Shown: positions 1-12,816 of the stretch, piece by piece
Layout: each line of letters begins with the position of its first letter
Position numbering within the stretch: the stretch's first letter is position 1
DNA from: Ligula intestinalis
Taxonomy: Eukaryota > Platyhelminthes > Cestoda > Diphyllobothriidea > Diphyllobothriidae
Direction: 5' to 3'
Assembly (NCBI GenBank): GCA_036362985.1
Contig: JAYGXS010000009.1
Coordinates: forward strand, 19,721,511 to 19,785,510
Length of the DNA: 64,000 nucleotides
Made by a program: the position numbers and the translations under genes
Notes under the pieces: model-generated
The model's input: only the letters and a program-made list of their open reading frames with translations
Told to the model about the DNA's origin: nothing
The model's database searches: none

Positions 1-1381
1 ATATGTAGCACTACCTGGTTAACTATGCATTAATTTTATACTTACTTCGTCGTGGTAAGCCTTCTGTCTTATGTATGAATTAGTAATAAACCGATAAATT
101 GCAGTCCTTAGACGAAAATCTTTATAGTACTGTATTTAATATTAGTTTTCTTTGTAAAAGTTGTCTTGGCGGTTTCGGCCAATAGACGGCTGCCGTTCAC
201 ATTTTATGGTCTCCGCTGCGCCAACTCCTCCATCTCTCCTCCATTTCCCTTCCAATTACAATTGCCTGCTTTCTTTACTTTGCTTGCGCGTAGCTCTAAA
301 ACAAGCAGACTGTCGCTGGCTGGCTGTCAAAGGGATTACGCCAACGGCCGCACAAGAGGCGGCACTCATATCGATATTTTTGTTTCTCATGGTTGTAATC
401 GTAGACGTCTGGGATTTAAATGAATGCAAGACTTTGGTACTGACTTCTTCAATTGCCTCTGACGATTGGATGAGTATGGGGTGACGGCATTACTGGAAGC
501 TTATCTACCCAATGTCCCATTGCCCTCAGCCGCTAATACCGCCCAAAGACAAACAGTCGCGGTAGTCGCCTTCACAATGCCCACAATGCCCGACGCACAT
601 ACACCCGTATTATGTGTGTTTATGGGCGTATGCACATTTTTGAAAACTCCCGGTAAAACGTCGCTGTTTATACCAAATAAATATGCCACTGTCCATTAGA
701 GCCCGGAATCGCGCACAGTCTCGTTAACATGCCTTCACATCGTACACAGCGTGCGGTAAACATCCTTTCTGAATGCCATAATCATTCTGAAAATCATTCA
801 TAAACGTTCCCGCTGACTTAAAGCAGTCCAGGAGTGGACCCATCATCGTTTCACCATCTCCTAAATAAGGATCATTCTTCAAGCACACAAGTGACTTCAA
901 GGGAAGCGGCCGACAGGTAATTTCGACGCTGTTTTCGTTCAATTTGTGTGCTCACTCCTGACATTATTTAATTTTTATATAAAGACGTCTTATGTTATGG
1001 TACAACACAATATAATTACGTGTGTTAGCACCTTGAGTATTTGTATATTATTGATACCAGCACTTACTTATTATAGGCTGTTTAGAAATACCCGTCTACT
1101 TACTAGTTTAATTTTTCATTTGGTATACTCTTGGTCGGAGTTTCGTTGCCAATATTAGTACTAATAGCCCAACAGGCACATATTGAGCTTACGTTATGGT
1201 ACCAACATAAGTTCCTGCACCGAAAGATAAGGTTTATCCCCGTTTAGGTGGTTTTTTGTTTTAACAATCTGTTTTGCAGCACTCCCCTCGAGCTCCTTTG
1301 ATATATTTTTTTACTGCCAACTGACGCATTCACTGGAAACACAATCAGCTTAGTGTGTGTTATATATGAAGTGGCTAATGA
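1..1381. other. Intergenic, no supported gene
   Basis: Only short ORFs are present (longest 107 codons at 161-484, overlapped by another frame with no recognisable domain). Bases 160-600 are less AT-rich than the flanks, which could mark an old repeat, but I recognise nothing in them. Confidence 0.6.
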
Positions 1382-1879
1382 GTGCACTGGCAGTCAGAAG
1401 GCGAAAACTCGCTCTTAACCCCCGGTGATATAACTCGTTGTGTGTGCCTCAGGAGTGCAGATCGTGCTGTTGAGCGTGCTGACTGGTTTGCCGTCCTCTC
1501 AGCCACTGCGCCCATTCCACATCAGGTGACCGACTTACTAAACGTTGGCTTCGTGCATCCGGTGGGAGAGAGAGAGAAGGGCAATACTCAGCGCATTTTC
1601 TTCAACACTTTTAACAGTTTGACGCGCTTGAAGCTATCAAGGCGCACTGAACGCTGTGGTTTCGCGGGTTGCCAAATGGTGAGAAAACGCGGATTACGCA
1701 GGCAGTCCAATGTACGTCCGGTTATTTCGGACCGAGATTCACGTTGCCATGGTAGAAGCCAAGCAAGGAGTTGTTGTGACTCGCATTGGATTGGTGGCCG
1801 CATCAGCCACCTGCACCGTCCCCGATCTCCGGCCTTCTTCCATTTTATCTTGACAGGTAAGACGGTGGAGAAAGAGTGA
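1382..1879 (+). CDS. Unrecognised 165-codon ORF, possibly spurious
   Basis: This is one of the two longest ORFs outside recognised elements and lies in an island of relatively high GC (about 1380-1920). The product is basic, rich in Arg, Ser and Cys, with no signal peptide, membrane segment or motif that I recognise. The antisense strand is also open over part of it (1588-1917), which weakens the coding case. The GC island within AT-rich DNA suggests either an old mobile-element fragment or a host exon; nothing in the sequence decides between these. No function is proposed. Confidence 0.2.
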   Translation: MHWQSEGENSLLTPGDITRCVCLRSADRAVERADWFAVLSATAPIPHQVTDLLNVGFVHPVGEREKGNTQRIFFNTFNSLTRLKLSRRTERCGFAGCQMVRKRGLRRQSNVRPVISDRDSRCHGRSQARSCCDSHWIGGRISHLHRPRSPAFFHFILTGKTVEKE

Positions 1880-4009
1880 GGTGTGTATTGAGTTACTGCA
1901 CCTTCGCTTAAACCCATTCCGAGTCATCTTCGAACACGAAGGCCAAACTTTCATGTTCATCTCAAGCGAATTGCAAAAAATACATAGAAACAACACGGGT
2001 TTCACACAAGTTTACACTTGAGAGTAATGTCAGTTTATGCGAGGCCCTTGATTTATAATATATAGCCTGCCCTGGTTTACTTTATTATTTCAAGCTGATG
2101 TGATCTACGAAATGCTCTATTCATAAGAAGACTTGCACTCAGTTTATTCCGAATTTTTGGTATTTAAATACGGTTTATTTCTTGAGAGTCGCATTTTGTA
2201 TATTAATTTACTATAAATCACAATTTCGTTGCGGAAGGAAGGAAGTCATTCTAGTGGGCACAAACGTATTCGTTATGTTTCTTGTGAATATGTGGCTGCT
2301 TTGCCTAGGTAAACTACTACACATAAGAAACCATCATTACTATTACCGCTTTACCCGTTCCTCGTGCTAGTAATGACAGCTGTGCTAACATAATCTAGCG
2401 CTGTTTAACTGAGATTCGAACACAACATTTCATCCTGTAATTTGTGAATCAGAATTTTGCAAATAATGAAGACCGAGTTTTGCATTACACCAGACACCAC
2501 AACAAACCAATCTCTAAAAGGTCACAGTAAACCCCTGGCAAATCCCACACCAGACCTTCAGCCGCAGGCAGCCTAGATGTAAAATGGGTCGAAAATGAAT
2601 ATTTTCAAACTGAAGAGCCACTGAAACGTGGTACCATCACACATGCAGACGTCTATTGTAGACGAATGATCATTTATAAGAATAATCGAAACAGGCTCGG
2701 CTCAGATCATCAGAGCAAAAGTCCCAGAAGAATAGCGAAAATTGAAAAAATTCTTGCGGGTATTTTGCTGAGGCAATTTAGTATCCTACTGCTCTAATTA
2801 ACAAAAAATTGACGGTATCCTTGATTGTAACTATTAAAAGTAGCGAAATAAAGGGTACACTGTTCCATTTTAGCGCACCTGGTGGACTCAGGCCTTCACG
2901 TGTATTGCAGAACGGCGTTTCGCGAGATCAATATGGTTGGTTCAAGCTATTCAAAGTTAATTGGACAGCGTCTGTTGGCTACGAAAGGAGCGGCTGCCAT
3001 CAGCCTATACCGACCGTTCCTGTGCTTCCAAAATAATTTAGTAACGGTTCAGCAGTTACCATAGCCGAAATTTGCTAGTCCAACAGCCCACGGATTATCT
3101 CCTGCCTTGAATCCCAGTCTCCTCTAACGCGGATCAGGTTTTTGACGCCTTATCCCTCTGCCCTACCTCCCCTGACAATCCCAATTTTTACCAACCCGCA
3201 TATCTTATTTATTTACTTGCAATATAAATATGAAGGCTTGATACAGATGCCTCGAAAACAGACATACGTTCGCAAATGTATCTTTTGAACTAAAATAATC
3301 GTTGAATATGTTCGTTTTGTTTTCTGAGACTCTCTTAAAGCCTTATTACCTGTAGAAAATCCTAATAATTTACACAAAAATCCATACTTTTGTCAAGGTC
3401 AATACTATTCGAAAAACGCCGTTTAGAGTGCAGTAAACACATGAGAATCACGTGAAATAGTGTGCGCTGTACTTATGTTCACACCTCTCCAGCGGTCACG
3501 GCACTGCCTTGATCAGCTGCGGTCATTAATGACTGAAGTATATGATCGGCGGTGCTTTGGAATTCATTGCCTGGGGCAATCCTAAGGTTAGGACGGACGT
3601 TGAAATGTCAGCGTCCTTTTAAGTGATCGGGAGAATGTTCGACCAGCACGCAAATTTTAGGTTGGCTGTGAAATAAAAAAAATAAAAAAACCCAGGTGTT
3701 CGGCACTCGTAAAATACTGAACTTCAGTTGTAGAAGACCGGCATCCCTAGGTCACCGCGTGTTGTCCGATTTGGTCGCTTTAATGTTTTATTCACTCCTT
3801 ACAGATGAGGACTCCACATTTGATAGGAAAATATGACCTCAGCTGTTGTAGTCGGAACAGCCGAAGGCAAAAACTGAGAGCTTAAGTGTTTTCCAATCCT
3901 TTTCGGTAAAAAAAATAACATTTTAATAATTTAGGTAAAAATTGTCTACGGGGAATCGGCTGATAGTAAATGAAGTTGATATTATTGAAGCATTTTGAAA
4001 AAAATGTAA
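1880..4009. other. Intergenic, no supported gene
   Basis: AT-rich sequence with ORFs of at most 75 codons and no recognised domain. Bases 3560-3650 contain a small stem-loop-like stretch (TCCTAA/TTAGGA) followed by TTGAAATGTCAG. It slightly resembles the PLE 3' ends described elsewhere in this window but is too decayed to call. Confidence 0.55.
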
Positions 4010-4175
4010 TAGAGCTCTGGACTCTGATCAACCGGCCGCGAGTTCGCGCCTCGAGTGATGCACCACTTGGGGTTGGGTTTGCCTGGCTGACGACGGCGTA
4101 TAAGCCACAAGTGGCCATTCGCAGCTCCCTTTTCTTTTCTCCCCAATACGTCTCACCTATACTAATCACTGCAAC
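4010..4175 (+). repeat. SINE-like fragment with tRNA-type B box and hammerhead-like core
   Basis: The segment contains a B-box-like GAGTTCGCGCCTC at about 4039-4051, resembling the T-arm of a tRNA (pol III B box consensus GGTTCGANNCC). About 35 bases further on, 4087-4106 reads CTGACGA then CGGC-GTATAA-GCC, matching the hammerhead core CUGANGA plus a stem II. The following position, where GAAA is expected, reads CAAG, so the ribozyme would be dead. A compact, GC-rich 160-bp unit in AT-rich DNA with a B box fits a tRNA-derived SINE of the schistosome Sm-alpha kind, known to combine a pol III promoter with a hammerhead. The A box is not clear. The assignment is an inference. Confidence 0.45.
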
Positions 4176-4859
4176 TGCTGTTATCAGGACCGTAAAATGT
4201 ATTTAAATGCAAAGGTGAAGCGGTTGGCGAACATTTGTCAAATAATAATGAACTTCAAAATTAGTTGGCCCAGCGTGCCTACATTACATACGATTTTCAG
4301 AATGTAGCCGACGAATCTGGTTGGGCGATATTGCGTCGACGTAATCTGATTTAGAAATACATCAAAACGAAGAGGGACATACTTTTAATGTGGTTGAGAC
4401 TTGTGTCATGTCAGCTAGCGTAAATAGTGTGCAAAGCTTGGAAGTAGCATATACAGCAACCTTCGAAAAGTGCTTTAGCACTTAGCCCCTGCAAGGTATT
4501 TGTTAGCTTCTACAGACAATCTATGGTCTTCTACGCGATAAGAACGCTTTCGTCATACACTGATTTACGTGCAATTTAATGTTTTTCGTCCACTATCTTG
4601 TGAGGCACACACAGTATTTGTGATAGCTGATGTGACACCAATCAAACATTTGACATTCCTAATATGATTCTAAATTCGTCATAATAACCACTGCATCTGA
4701 CCTTAGCCTCTATAGGCTTGAATAATGTACACTGACACTTTATAAAAGACGACATACTGGTGGCACTAAGATCGGTTAAACGCGATCATCTCGCTACACA
4801 ACTGATGCGCTGTTAGTGTATCCGGAAGCCCTTAAGGTCAGGGCTTGGAAGGTAACTGT
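4176..4859. other. Intergenic, no supported gene
   Basis: AT-rich sequence with no ORF of note. It sits directly upstream of the 5'-truncated RTE-like element and shows no endonuclease-domain sequence that I recognise. Confidence 0.5.
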
Positions 4860-6960
4860 TGGGAATGTCGCTTTTCTCATGATGACTAGCATGGGACCCG
4901 CGCCGACAACGAAGGGGATAACCCATGGTCCTCACTGAAAACCTCAGCATATGGAGCAGCCGAGAAAATTTTTGGATGCACCCAACGGCGCCACAGTGAT
5001 TTAATCAGCGGACGAACCCAGCAGTTGTCTGCGGAGACAATCCGAGCTAGGGCCCGCAATGATGATTCTTTCCGCCAATTAAGAAAGATGACGGCAAAAT
5101 CGGCCAGAGAGGACTGAAAGAAATATTGGGCTGAAATTACAACCTCCATGGCGCATACCTTAAACGTTGGTGATACTCTAGAGCTCTACCAACTTTTTCG
5201 CCAGGCTAGTGGTAGCTTGTCTTCACTGAGTGACTCAGTTTGTGATGTGAATGGCAGCTGACAATGCGACTAAGATCGAATGCTGGCGTGCGCACTTCGA
5301 GTACCTCCTCAACATGATTACGGAGTCAACCAACCCCTGCTCCCATCTACAGTAGAGCCTCCTCTATCTATCACTTATCCAGTGTCATGAGACCCGCCTT
5401 CTGAAGCAGAAATTGCTCATGCCATAAAAAGGCTGCGCAATAATACGGCACCTGGAGAGGACGGCATACCCACTGAAATCTGCCAGTCTTGTGCGATACT
5501 CTAGCGCCTTGGCTCCATGAGGTAATTGGACAAGAATGGAGAGAGGAAACCATTCCTGATGACTGGGCTTAGGCCTCCTTGTGCCTGTCCACAAGAAGGG
5601 AGACAAGAGAAAACGTGAGAACTACCGCGGCATAAGCCTCATCGACATTGCTGCGAAAATTTTCGCTATTGTTCTCCTCAGGCGGCTCCAGTCTGTGCGC
5701 GACTTCAGGACGCGACCCAACAAAGCCGGATTTCGTGCTGGGCGTGGATGTGTGGATCAGACAGTCACACTGAGACGGATCATTGAATTCCGCCATATCT
5801 ACCAACAACCAACGGCCATCTGCTTCGTTGACTTTGCCACTGCGTTCGGCTCCATCCATCGTGACTCCTTATGGCGGATAATTGCATTTGATGGTGTACC
5901 ACGAAAATTAATCACCATGATCAAGGCATACTACCGCTTCAACACTGCGCTGGTTTTAATCCACAACAACCTCTCAGAACCGTTCGCTATTCGGTCAGGC
6001 GTTCGGCAAGGCTGTGTCCTGTCGCCCATCTTTAACTACGCCATTGACTGGGTTCTCGGGAATGCCCTGTGAGAAAGGGAAGGTATTGAGCTTGCACCCG
6101 CACGCCGGTTGTTTGACCTCGACTATGCCGATGATATCGCCTTACTAGCATCAAGCTTTGGCAATCTCCAGTCTATGGTGTCACGGGTGAACGAAGTCGC
6201 GAAACCGGTCGGTTTGTCCATAAACGCTGAGAAGACCAGAGTGTTTTCATGTTGCATCTGTGCCGAAGAGAAGGCACTTCTCGAGATTGGTGGCTGTAAA
6301 CTTGAAGAAATCGACAGTTTCAAATACCTCGGAGCGAGATTGCTGCCGAACGGACAGAGTAAGGACGGCATTGTCTCCCAAATTGATGCAGCGCGACGAG
6401 TTTTTTCCAGCCTTTGGAAGTGCTTATGGACCCGACGTGATATTTCTATCTCAACAAAGATCCGCGTGTACCGTGCATCTGTGTGGTCCGTTTTCCTAAA
6501 CGGATGCAAATAATGGGCTATGCGCGTGGACGATGAACAGAAACTGGAAGTCTTTGACCACTTCTGTCTAAGGAGCATCCTTCGAGTGAAGTACACCGAT
6601 TTTGTCTCCAATGGGACAGTCCGCACTCGCTGTGACAAAATCACAAGAATATCTCAGGCCATTTAGGAAAGACGGCTGAAGTGGTTTGGACACGTTCTTC
6701 GTCGTCAACCTCAAGAGCTCAGTGGTACTACCCTCGACTTGAAACCGTTGCCTAATTGAAAATGTCGAAGAGGTGGTTTAACTAAAAAACTGGCTCGACT
6801 CAGTCTGTTAGGATATGAAAGTGGTTATTGGAACTTCGGTATTCAGTGTCCGGCGCTGACGAAGAGAATGCGTCGAAATTTCCAGGTCTGCGGTCACGGA
6901 TCGTTGACCATGGCGAAGCACCATACTGGGCATAATTGAAGACGGCTAGATTAGGTATGA
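4860..6960 (+). mobile_element. 5'-truncated RTE-like non-LTR retrotransposon
   Basis: The segment can be read as the second half of a non-LTR retrotransposon. Frame 3 from about 4911 to 5550 gives a region before the RT (a stretch ending ARARNDDSFRQLRKM, later APGEDGIPTEIC, which is the usual entry to the RT domain). Frame 1 from about 5566 onward gives the fingers-palm-thumb and a C-terminal region ending near 6960. The apurinic endonuclease domain expected upstream is not visible, so the copy is 5' truncated. It has a frameshift near 5560 and several stops, so it is dead. The C-terminal part (SILRVKYTDFV, RRLKWFGHVLRR) is typical of RTE-clade elements in flatworms. Confidence 0.85.
5566..6768 (+). 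pseudogene. Reverse transcriptase (RTE-like), broken by in-frame stops
   Basis: A single frame stays readable across this span, with in-frame stops at 6070-6072, 6511-6513 and 6664-6666. The RT motifs run in order: VHKKGDKRKRENYRGISL (fingers), FRAGRGCVDQ, FVDFATAFGSIHRDSLW with the motif A aspartate, GVRQGCVLSP (motif B), LDYADDIALLA with the catalytic YADD (motif C), GLSINAEKT (motif D) and FKYLG (motif E). In a live element this enzyme would copy element RNA at a nicked target site (target-primed reverse transcription). All three catalytic aspartates remain, so the copy is not ancient, but the stops rule out a full product. Known: this motif layout is general to non-LTR RTs. Inferred: the RTE clade, from overall similarity to the common flatworm RTE families; CR1 is the less likely alternative. 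Confidence 0.88.
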
Positions 6961-8629
6961 TCACAGCCGTAACAAGTAAAATACAAGGTGACTATCAGCG
7001 CACACGAAATGCATCGCAACTGCCTTGCTGTGGCCATTCCAGTCTGCTCAGTTCTGATTGGCCCATGTTCGTGGTCTATTTCTCTCGCATTCCCTCTTAA
7101 ATGCAATCAACCGTTGTGTGATAACGACTTGTGCTAGCGTGCTTTGTCTGAGTAAACCCTGTCTCCTGCTCTCTCGCCTTCTCTGTCTTCCCTAGTAAGG
7201 GCCTTGGGTACCGGTGGTTAAAATACCGTTGGTGCTTATGTAAAGTACCAAGTGCGTGTTGTAACAGTAACTTATAAAGGGGGCACGCTATTATCATTTA
7301 GATAAGGCTATAAACTGTAATGGCTCCTAAGTAGGTTTATCTACGCAGCTGTGACGATCATCTGATCTGATCTACGGAAGTGTGCTTATTTTGTGTAGTG
7401 AAAAAAGAGCGAACATGGACCATTAAAACGTGGATTCTAACATTATTAACTTCCCTTAGTTCGCAGAACCTCCGACTTATATTGGATAACGCATTTAATT
7501 TTAACATTATCAGTCATAAAACTCTTGCAACACTTTCAAGCACTTTCAAAGAGCAAACGAGCATTTTCAGGATGTCATTTCTGAAGCTACTTCGGACTCG
7601 CCGATAACCGTATTGGGTTAATTAAGCTGAACTCAGTTGCTCCTGTTTCTGTAAAGACACATGCACAAATAAAGAGGTATATTCGACAAATAAACACACC
7701 TGCAACACAGTAAGATTTATAGGACTTCGGTCTTGCACCTACCTTGAAAAAACACATATTCCATAACCTGCTTGCCTTTGCAAAATATGTACCCATAGCC
7801 TGTGATGATTTAAATTTAAAAAATGCGAACAAAAACAAATCAGTCAAATTAACAATTCACACAGGAAAAATTATATTTAGACACTGTCCCCTTACAGTCT
7901 GATGCAACTTAATTTAACAGCACTCCAATCTTGATGTGCATTTACAATTGTGGATATTCTGACTTCCAGCAATTCCATCACTTGCTCAATGATAGCAACT
8001 AACCTGCCCAATTTACCCAAAATATCACGATCAAGTAAAGGTAGATTTATGCACGATTGTGATCGTGCGCTGCTTAGTTAATTTATGCGTTTCTTAGCAC
8101 CCAATGATAGGCTTTGCGGCATTTTACGTAAATTGCTTGCATAGGATCCCTTCTGACGCTAAACTTGCGTGTTTTCTTTGCATAAAAAACCAACAATTTA
8201 ATCTTCCGAAACCTATTTTTCAATTGTAAGGATGAGCAGAGGAAACTTAAGAGACTTATTGACCATTAAAATTGAAATCCTCTTGTTAATAAGAAAAGCA
8301 TGTTAAAGAACGTCTTACAACTATGTGTAGGAATAATGCCACAGCTCAAAGGTACGTCAAAAGGGTCACATATATAGTATTTCAAGTCCTCATGCAAATT
8401 TCATCAGGCAATTTAACTTTGTCATTAAAAATGTATTTTGACACGTCATTTTGCTCAACTGAGTTATTGTAATAATAAGAAAGGATTTAGTTTGGAAAAC
8501 TCCCTGTCAAGTTAATTTATGGAAGGAAGATGGCACCTATTTTGGCAAAATTGTCAGAAAATTTATATCGAACAAATTCAGTATGCTATAAGGTATGACA
8601 GAAAAACGTTTTATTAAAATGCATTGCGC
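6961..8629. other. Intergenic, no supported gene
   Basis: ORFs here are at most 86 codons and unrecognised. Composition becomes steadily more AT-rich towards the repeat copy that follows. Confidence 0.55.
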
Positions 8630-9880
8630 TATGGAAGAATTCCAGAATAAGTAGAATAACTTGGAGCAATTATATTTTCCAGAACTGAAAAAAATTGTTT
8701 GAATTTGCTCAACTGGAAGTAAAACCATGTTAAATAAATCTTATTTATTTTCAGAAACAAGCAGTTACCTAAGTTAACCTGTGAAATCATTTACACTAAT
8801 GCAGTGACAAAATATTTTAATCGCATTTTGCGTAAACCGCACCACTAACCAAGCAATGCTCTGCATATTTTACCGCGGACGTATTGTGAGCGATGCCTTA
8901 TTGTATGTGAATCATGTAGAAATATTCTTTTTTTAAAATATACATTCTGCTTATGCGATAATTAAAAAAGGAACAAACAGAAGAATAATAAGTATTTCAA
9001 AAATGACCACAGATGTAGCCAGTCGTTTTTGCCTTCAAAAAGTTATAAGAGATGGTGGAAAATAATCCATTATAAAGAGTTAAGTTAGTTCTTTTAATTC
9101 TAATCCACTTGAATCGCTCGTTTTCATGTATCATAAAAAACTTTCAAAAGCCTCCAATTCCATTGTGGTATTATCATGCAAAAACTTAATATACACAGAA
9201 ATTCGTCTGCTGAATATCTAATAAAATCCTTGTATTAGAGATTACCTATTATGGAAAGTTTATTTATTAATCTCAGGGAGAACGATATCCGAGTAATCTA
9301 GCGGATGTTAACGTCAATTTTCATTGATGTTTTGAGGCATTTCTAAATATAATCCGTATGATCATTTTCATGAGAACTAATATCAAAAAAACTCATTTTT
9401 CGGCAAAAACTCTTTATGTTGATATTCGTTTAAACGTTTTGGTGTAATCGTTGGACAGAAGCGCAATTTATCAGCTTCTCAACGAAGTAACCAAAAGCGA
9501 GCGAAATGGTGACTGACTTTATTTAAGAGTATTAAATGTATAGTAACGCACTGATGGTAATATGTATAAATTATTTTAAATAAAGAAAAGCTTTTTATAT
9601 TAAAAAAATCTGTTGCTTTAAGTTTTCAAATTAACAAAATATTGAAATTTGTTTTTCTTATTTTATGGCTATTGTTATATCCCCAAAACTCAAGGTTATC
9701 GAGAAAGTTTTAATTTTCTTTACAGCCACTTAGTTCTTCCCACGTTTAAAAAAACTTCATTTTGTTTATCATTGATTTTAAGTTTTAGTCACTGCGTTCG
9801 CGCCGGTATACGAATAATTTTCAAACTTCTACTAACTCAGGTATGCTGCACGCAGCACACGCAGGACTGTATATGTTTAA
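8630..9880 (+). repeat. AT-rich interspersed repeat family, copy 1
   Basis: The segment aligns by eye with 34630-35930, 48190-50290 and 63460-64000, all in the same orientation. Diagnostic shared stretches are GAACAAACAGAAGAATAATA at 8971, the TATACACAGAA block near 9190, the GTTGGACAGAAGCGCAA block near 9450, and CGTTCGCGCCGGTATACG at 9796 (matching CGTTCACGCCGGTATGCG at 50214). No long ORF is retained. The copies are strongly diverged with many indels, so the family is old. Its class is unknown. Confidence 0.7.
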
Positions 9881-12547
9881 TGGGAGCAGTGGCCTTTCAG
9901 GAGCAAGGAAATACTTTATCAGTCCACCAGTTAATTGCATTTCGACGTAGTTATGCTAATAGCATACTTCAAACCAAGATATTTCATTCAATTGTGAAAC
10001 ATGCGGCGGTATCAGCAGGAATTTTATTCGCGCAAAGAATGAGAAGACCTTATTACCGTCAGCACTCTACCTAAATGAGCTACGGGCTCCCCAATGGGAA
10101 CCATGAGTTTAATCACACGCGATACAATGCATCCGCCCAGTCCACTGCAACTTAAGGAATCCACCAATTATGATACGGTAAGGTGACTGACGATAATATT
10201 TATAACCATCAAAAGAGACATGTTGCAAAACTTCCATATGGTGTCAAATACTGATAGAAGCATAAGGAAGGAGAAATAAAAACCACATTGTCCTGCTGGC
10301 CGCCCTGAGTCAAGGCACGCAGGTAAAATTCAGTTAATAGTGTTTGTCAGGACAATGAAAAGGCACAAATCTGCACATCTCACGGCAACAACTCATGGCT
10401 TACAAACGGTACTGCCTGAGAATGCCCTTCACATCAAAGAAAAACGAACAAATTGCCCGACCAACGTATGCGGGATGGCTATAGAAAACCGTTTCTAAAG
10501 CCGATGCCTACGTGTACAGCCTAAGAAGATCCAAACAGAAACGAAATCATGCTCTGTCATAACTTCATAGGTCTAAGAAGCGAATGAGTGCAATGTTGCG
10601 GAGCTTAGTTTTGGGGTTGCACATCTGCCGAAAGCTACCAGGTTGAGGGAAACCAAAGATCCGTTAAATCAAAAAGAACAATCCAGGAAAACATATCACA
10701 TCTGCTGCCTTCATTAGCCCTGTCAGACTGAACGCCTGCTTCGATCGCGAATACATAAAAATAAGCCGGCTGTAGCACAAGGTGATGAACTGTGACATAT
10801 CGCTATCCATACCTACAAGCTGGACTGCAATAGCAACGTCACAATTATCAAGATTCTTGCCCAAGCCGGAAACAAGATGAATCGAGAATAGACTCAATGT
10901 TGGTCTATGGATGAAAAATCAGTCAATGGGCGTATTGAGTGTGCGTCAGCGTGCTAAGCACTGGGCACTCACTTTTAGACTTGTGCCAATTACCACTGAC
11001 TTTCTTGCATCCTCCAGTAGACGTCACTCTTTTATTAATAACACGCCCACGCGTTATAAATTCTCGAATATTCTATGTTCTCATAGCGCATTTGTCATTA
11101 ACTAAGATTAACTGGGTGTATGCGAAAAAAACCTTTGAAATTTGCGTGTTATTACTTTTTATTCGTCGGATTTTGTGGCTGTTAGATATGCGACGGCGCA
11201 ACGACCGCGGCAAAGAAGACCACATTTTTTCCGGAAACATGGGACAGCTTAATTGCTTTTTGAACAGCAGTTAAACTTAATTAATAGTATTTTAGCTGGA
11301 CAGGACGTAATTGCCCCGTCTGGACACTCAGGTACATCATACAAATGCTGTACGGTTCGTGGGCATGGATACTTATGTCCGCAGCATTATAATTATCTTC
11401 GACGCGACTACTGTACTCTTACGCAATGCGTGGTACAGGACGACCCCCCCTCTTGGATGCCCAGGCTCGGAGACCGAGCAGAAAAAAAGCAAACATGCGG
11501 TCCGAGTTCATTAATGCGAATCAAAAACAATTCTTAAGTGACTGAATCTTCTTCATTGCACTCATATAAACGGCAGTTTGCATATGGTTCCTCTGATTAC
11601 AGCAGTATGAAATACGAATTTGCAGTGCGCTCGCGTATAGGATGCGGCGACTGGCCAATCACGACCATGGAGTCAGGCACATATATTCCGTTCGTGACTG
11701 TTAACATAGCATTATCCTCTGCAATTTCAGAAATATACAATTCGAAGTTGCAAACGGTTGAGCGAAATTAAAAATGAGGTCTTCCATGCACTGGACAGCT
11801 AGGTGTGGCAACGATGATGATCCTAATCATATACGTCATCTATCGTGTACTCTGCTCCTTCAGTCATTTGGGCCAGATAACAAGTCGGCTTCGGGAATAC
11901 TGAATTCGTTAAAAGTTTCATTTTTGCAAGATAAACCAAGACTTTTAAGAAAATACGGCAATATTTGTATTCCATCAAAATGGGCAATTAAGATACCTCA
12001 CATATGGCTCAAACACCCGTCCCGAAAATCGAGCTTGACCGTCATTTCGCGTCAAATGCATCAGTCCGGTGTCTAAATCTGATTGACTGACCGATATTTA
12101 GTGTCGGTAGGACTAGAATAGCTTGTGTTGGCACATACAACTACTAACCTTGACAGACCAAATGGCTTGCTTCTCTGTACTTGCTACATTTTTCGCAAAC
12201 CGAAACAAGGAAGCGAATTAAGATTGACAAGGTAAATGACTGCAAGTTTTCCATTGTAATATTTCCACCGCAAATGTATAGACACTGAGAAGCAAACGCT
12301 GTGCATAAACTAAGTTTCCCAAAGTTTTCGTTACTTAGACAATTTTCGACTCTGTGTATTCAAACCTCCTATATCGTTCAATCGGATCAGGTATGCGTCA
12401 GCTTTGGGGCCAAACTGGGTTTATACAAATATGCACTTTGAACATTTACTCCAACCAAACAACATTGTTATTGGCAGTTGCGATGTAATCAAAACAAGAT
12501 ACGTAAAGCTTCTTTTCCCTGGTGAAAATTTGAAGACTGTATAAACA
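9881..12547. other. Intergenic, no supported gene
   Basis: Several ORFs of 60-110 codons overlap in different frames (for example 10939-11274, 11253-11537, 11774-12076) with no domain that I recognise. Bases 10100-11700 are less AT-rich than average and could be decayed element or exon sequence; I cannot tell which. Confidence 0.5.
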
Positions 12548-12594
12548 GCAAAATTTAATGGATCCATAAATTTCGAGAAGGCTCTTCAGTTGCC
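12548..12594 (-). ncRNA. Hammerhead-ribozyme candidate 3' of a Penelope-like ORF
   Basis: Read on the minus strand: helix I GGCAA (pairing with UUGCU), core CUGAAGA, then GCCUUCUC as a very short stem II (one G-C pair closing a loop), GAAA, a stem III built on AUUUA/UAAAU, then U16.1 and H17 = U. All strictly conserved hammerhead positions fit (CUGANGA, GAAA, UH). It lies about 220 bases downstream of the PLE stop codon at 12817, close to the spacing seen at the 40.5-kb PLE end. Stem II is weak, so activity is doubtful. Confidence 0.4.
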
Positions 12595-12816
12595 ACCCGT
12601 CATTGCATAACGGGAGTGAACGTTAAAGAAAATACACAACTGAATTCATACAGAAAAAATCGATAAAAACTGGCAAGGTTACTGTACATGGTCAAGAGGC
12701 ATTCGATAAAGCTGAAATTTAAACGCTGTAGACCGCAAAAACTGGACAAGAAAAACGTCTAGGCAAAAAGAAAGAAAACTTGGGGAGGGGGAGGATGTGT
12801 AAACAAGGAGCCAGTG

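Noticed and set aside
4039..4051. tRNA gene suggested by a B-box-like sequence
   Set aside because: No cloverleaf can be formed around it; it is better read as the tRNA-derived head of a SINE-like repeat.
6123..6644. 173-codon minus-strand ORF
   Set aside because: It is the antisense shadow of the RTE-like reverse transcriptase, whose motifs are clear on the plus strand.
9649..10074. 141-codon plus-strand ORF
   Set aside because: Its first half lies inside AT-rich repeat copy 1, where copies 2 and 3 are not open in this frame; no motif is recognisable.
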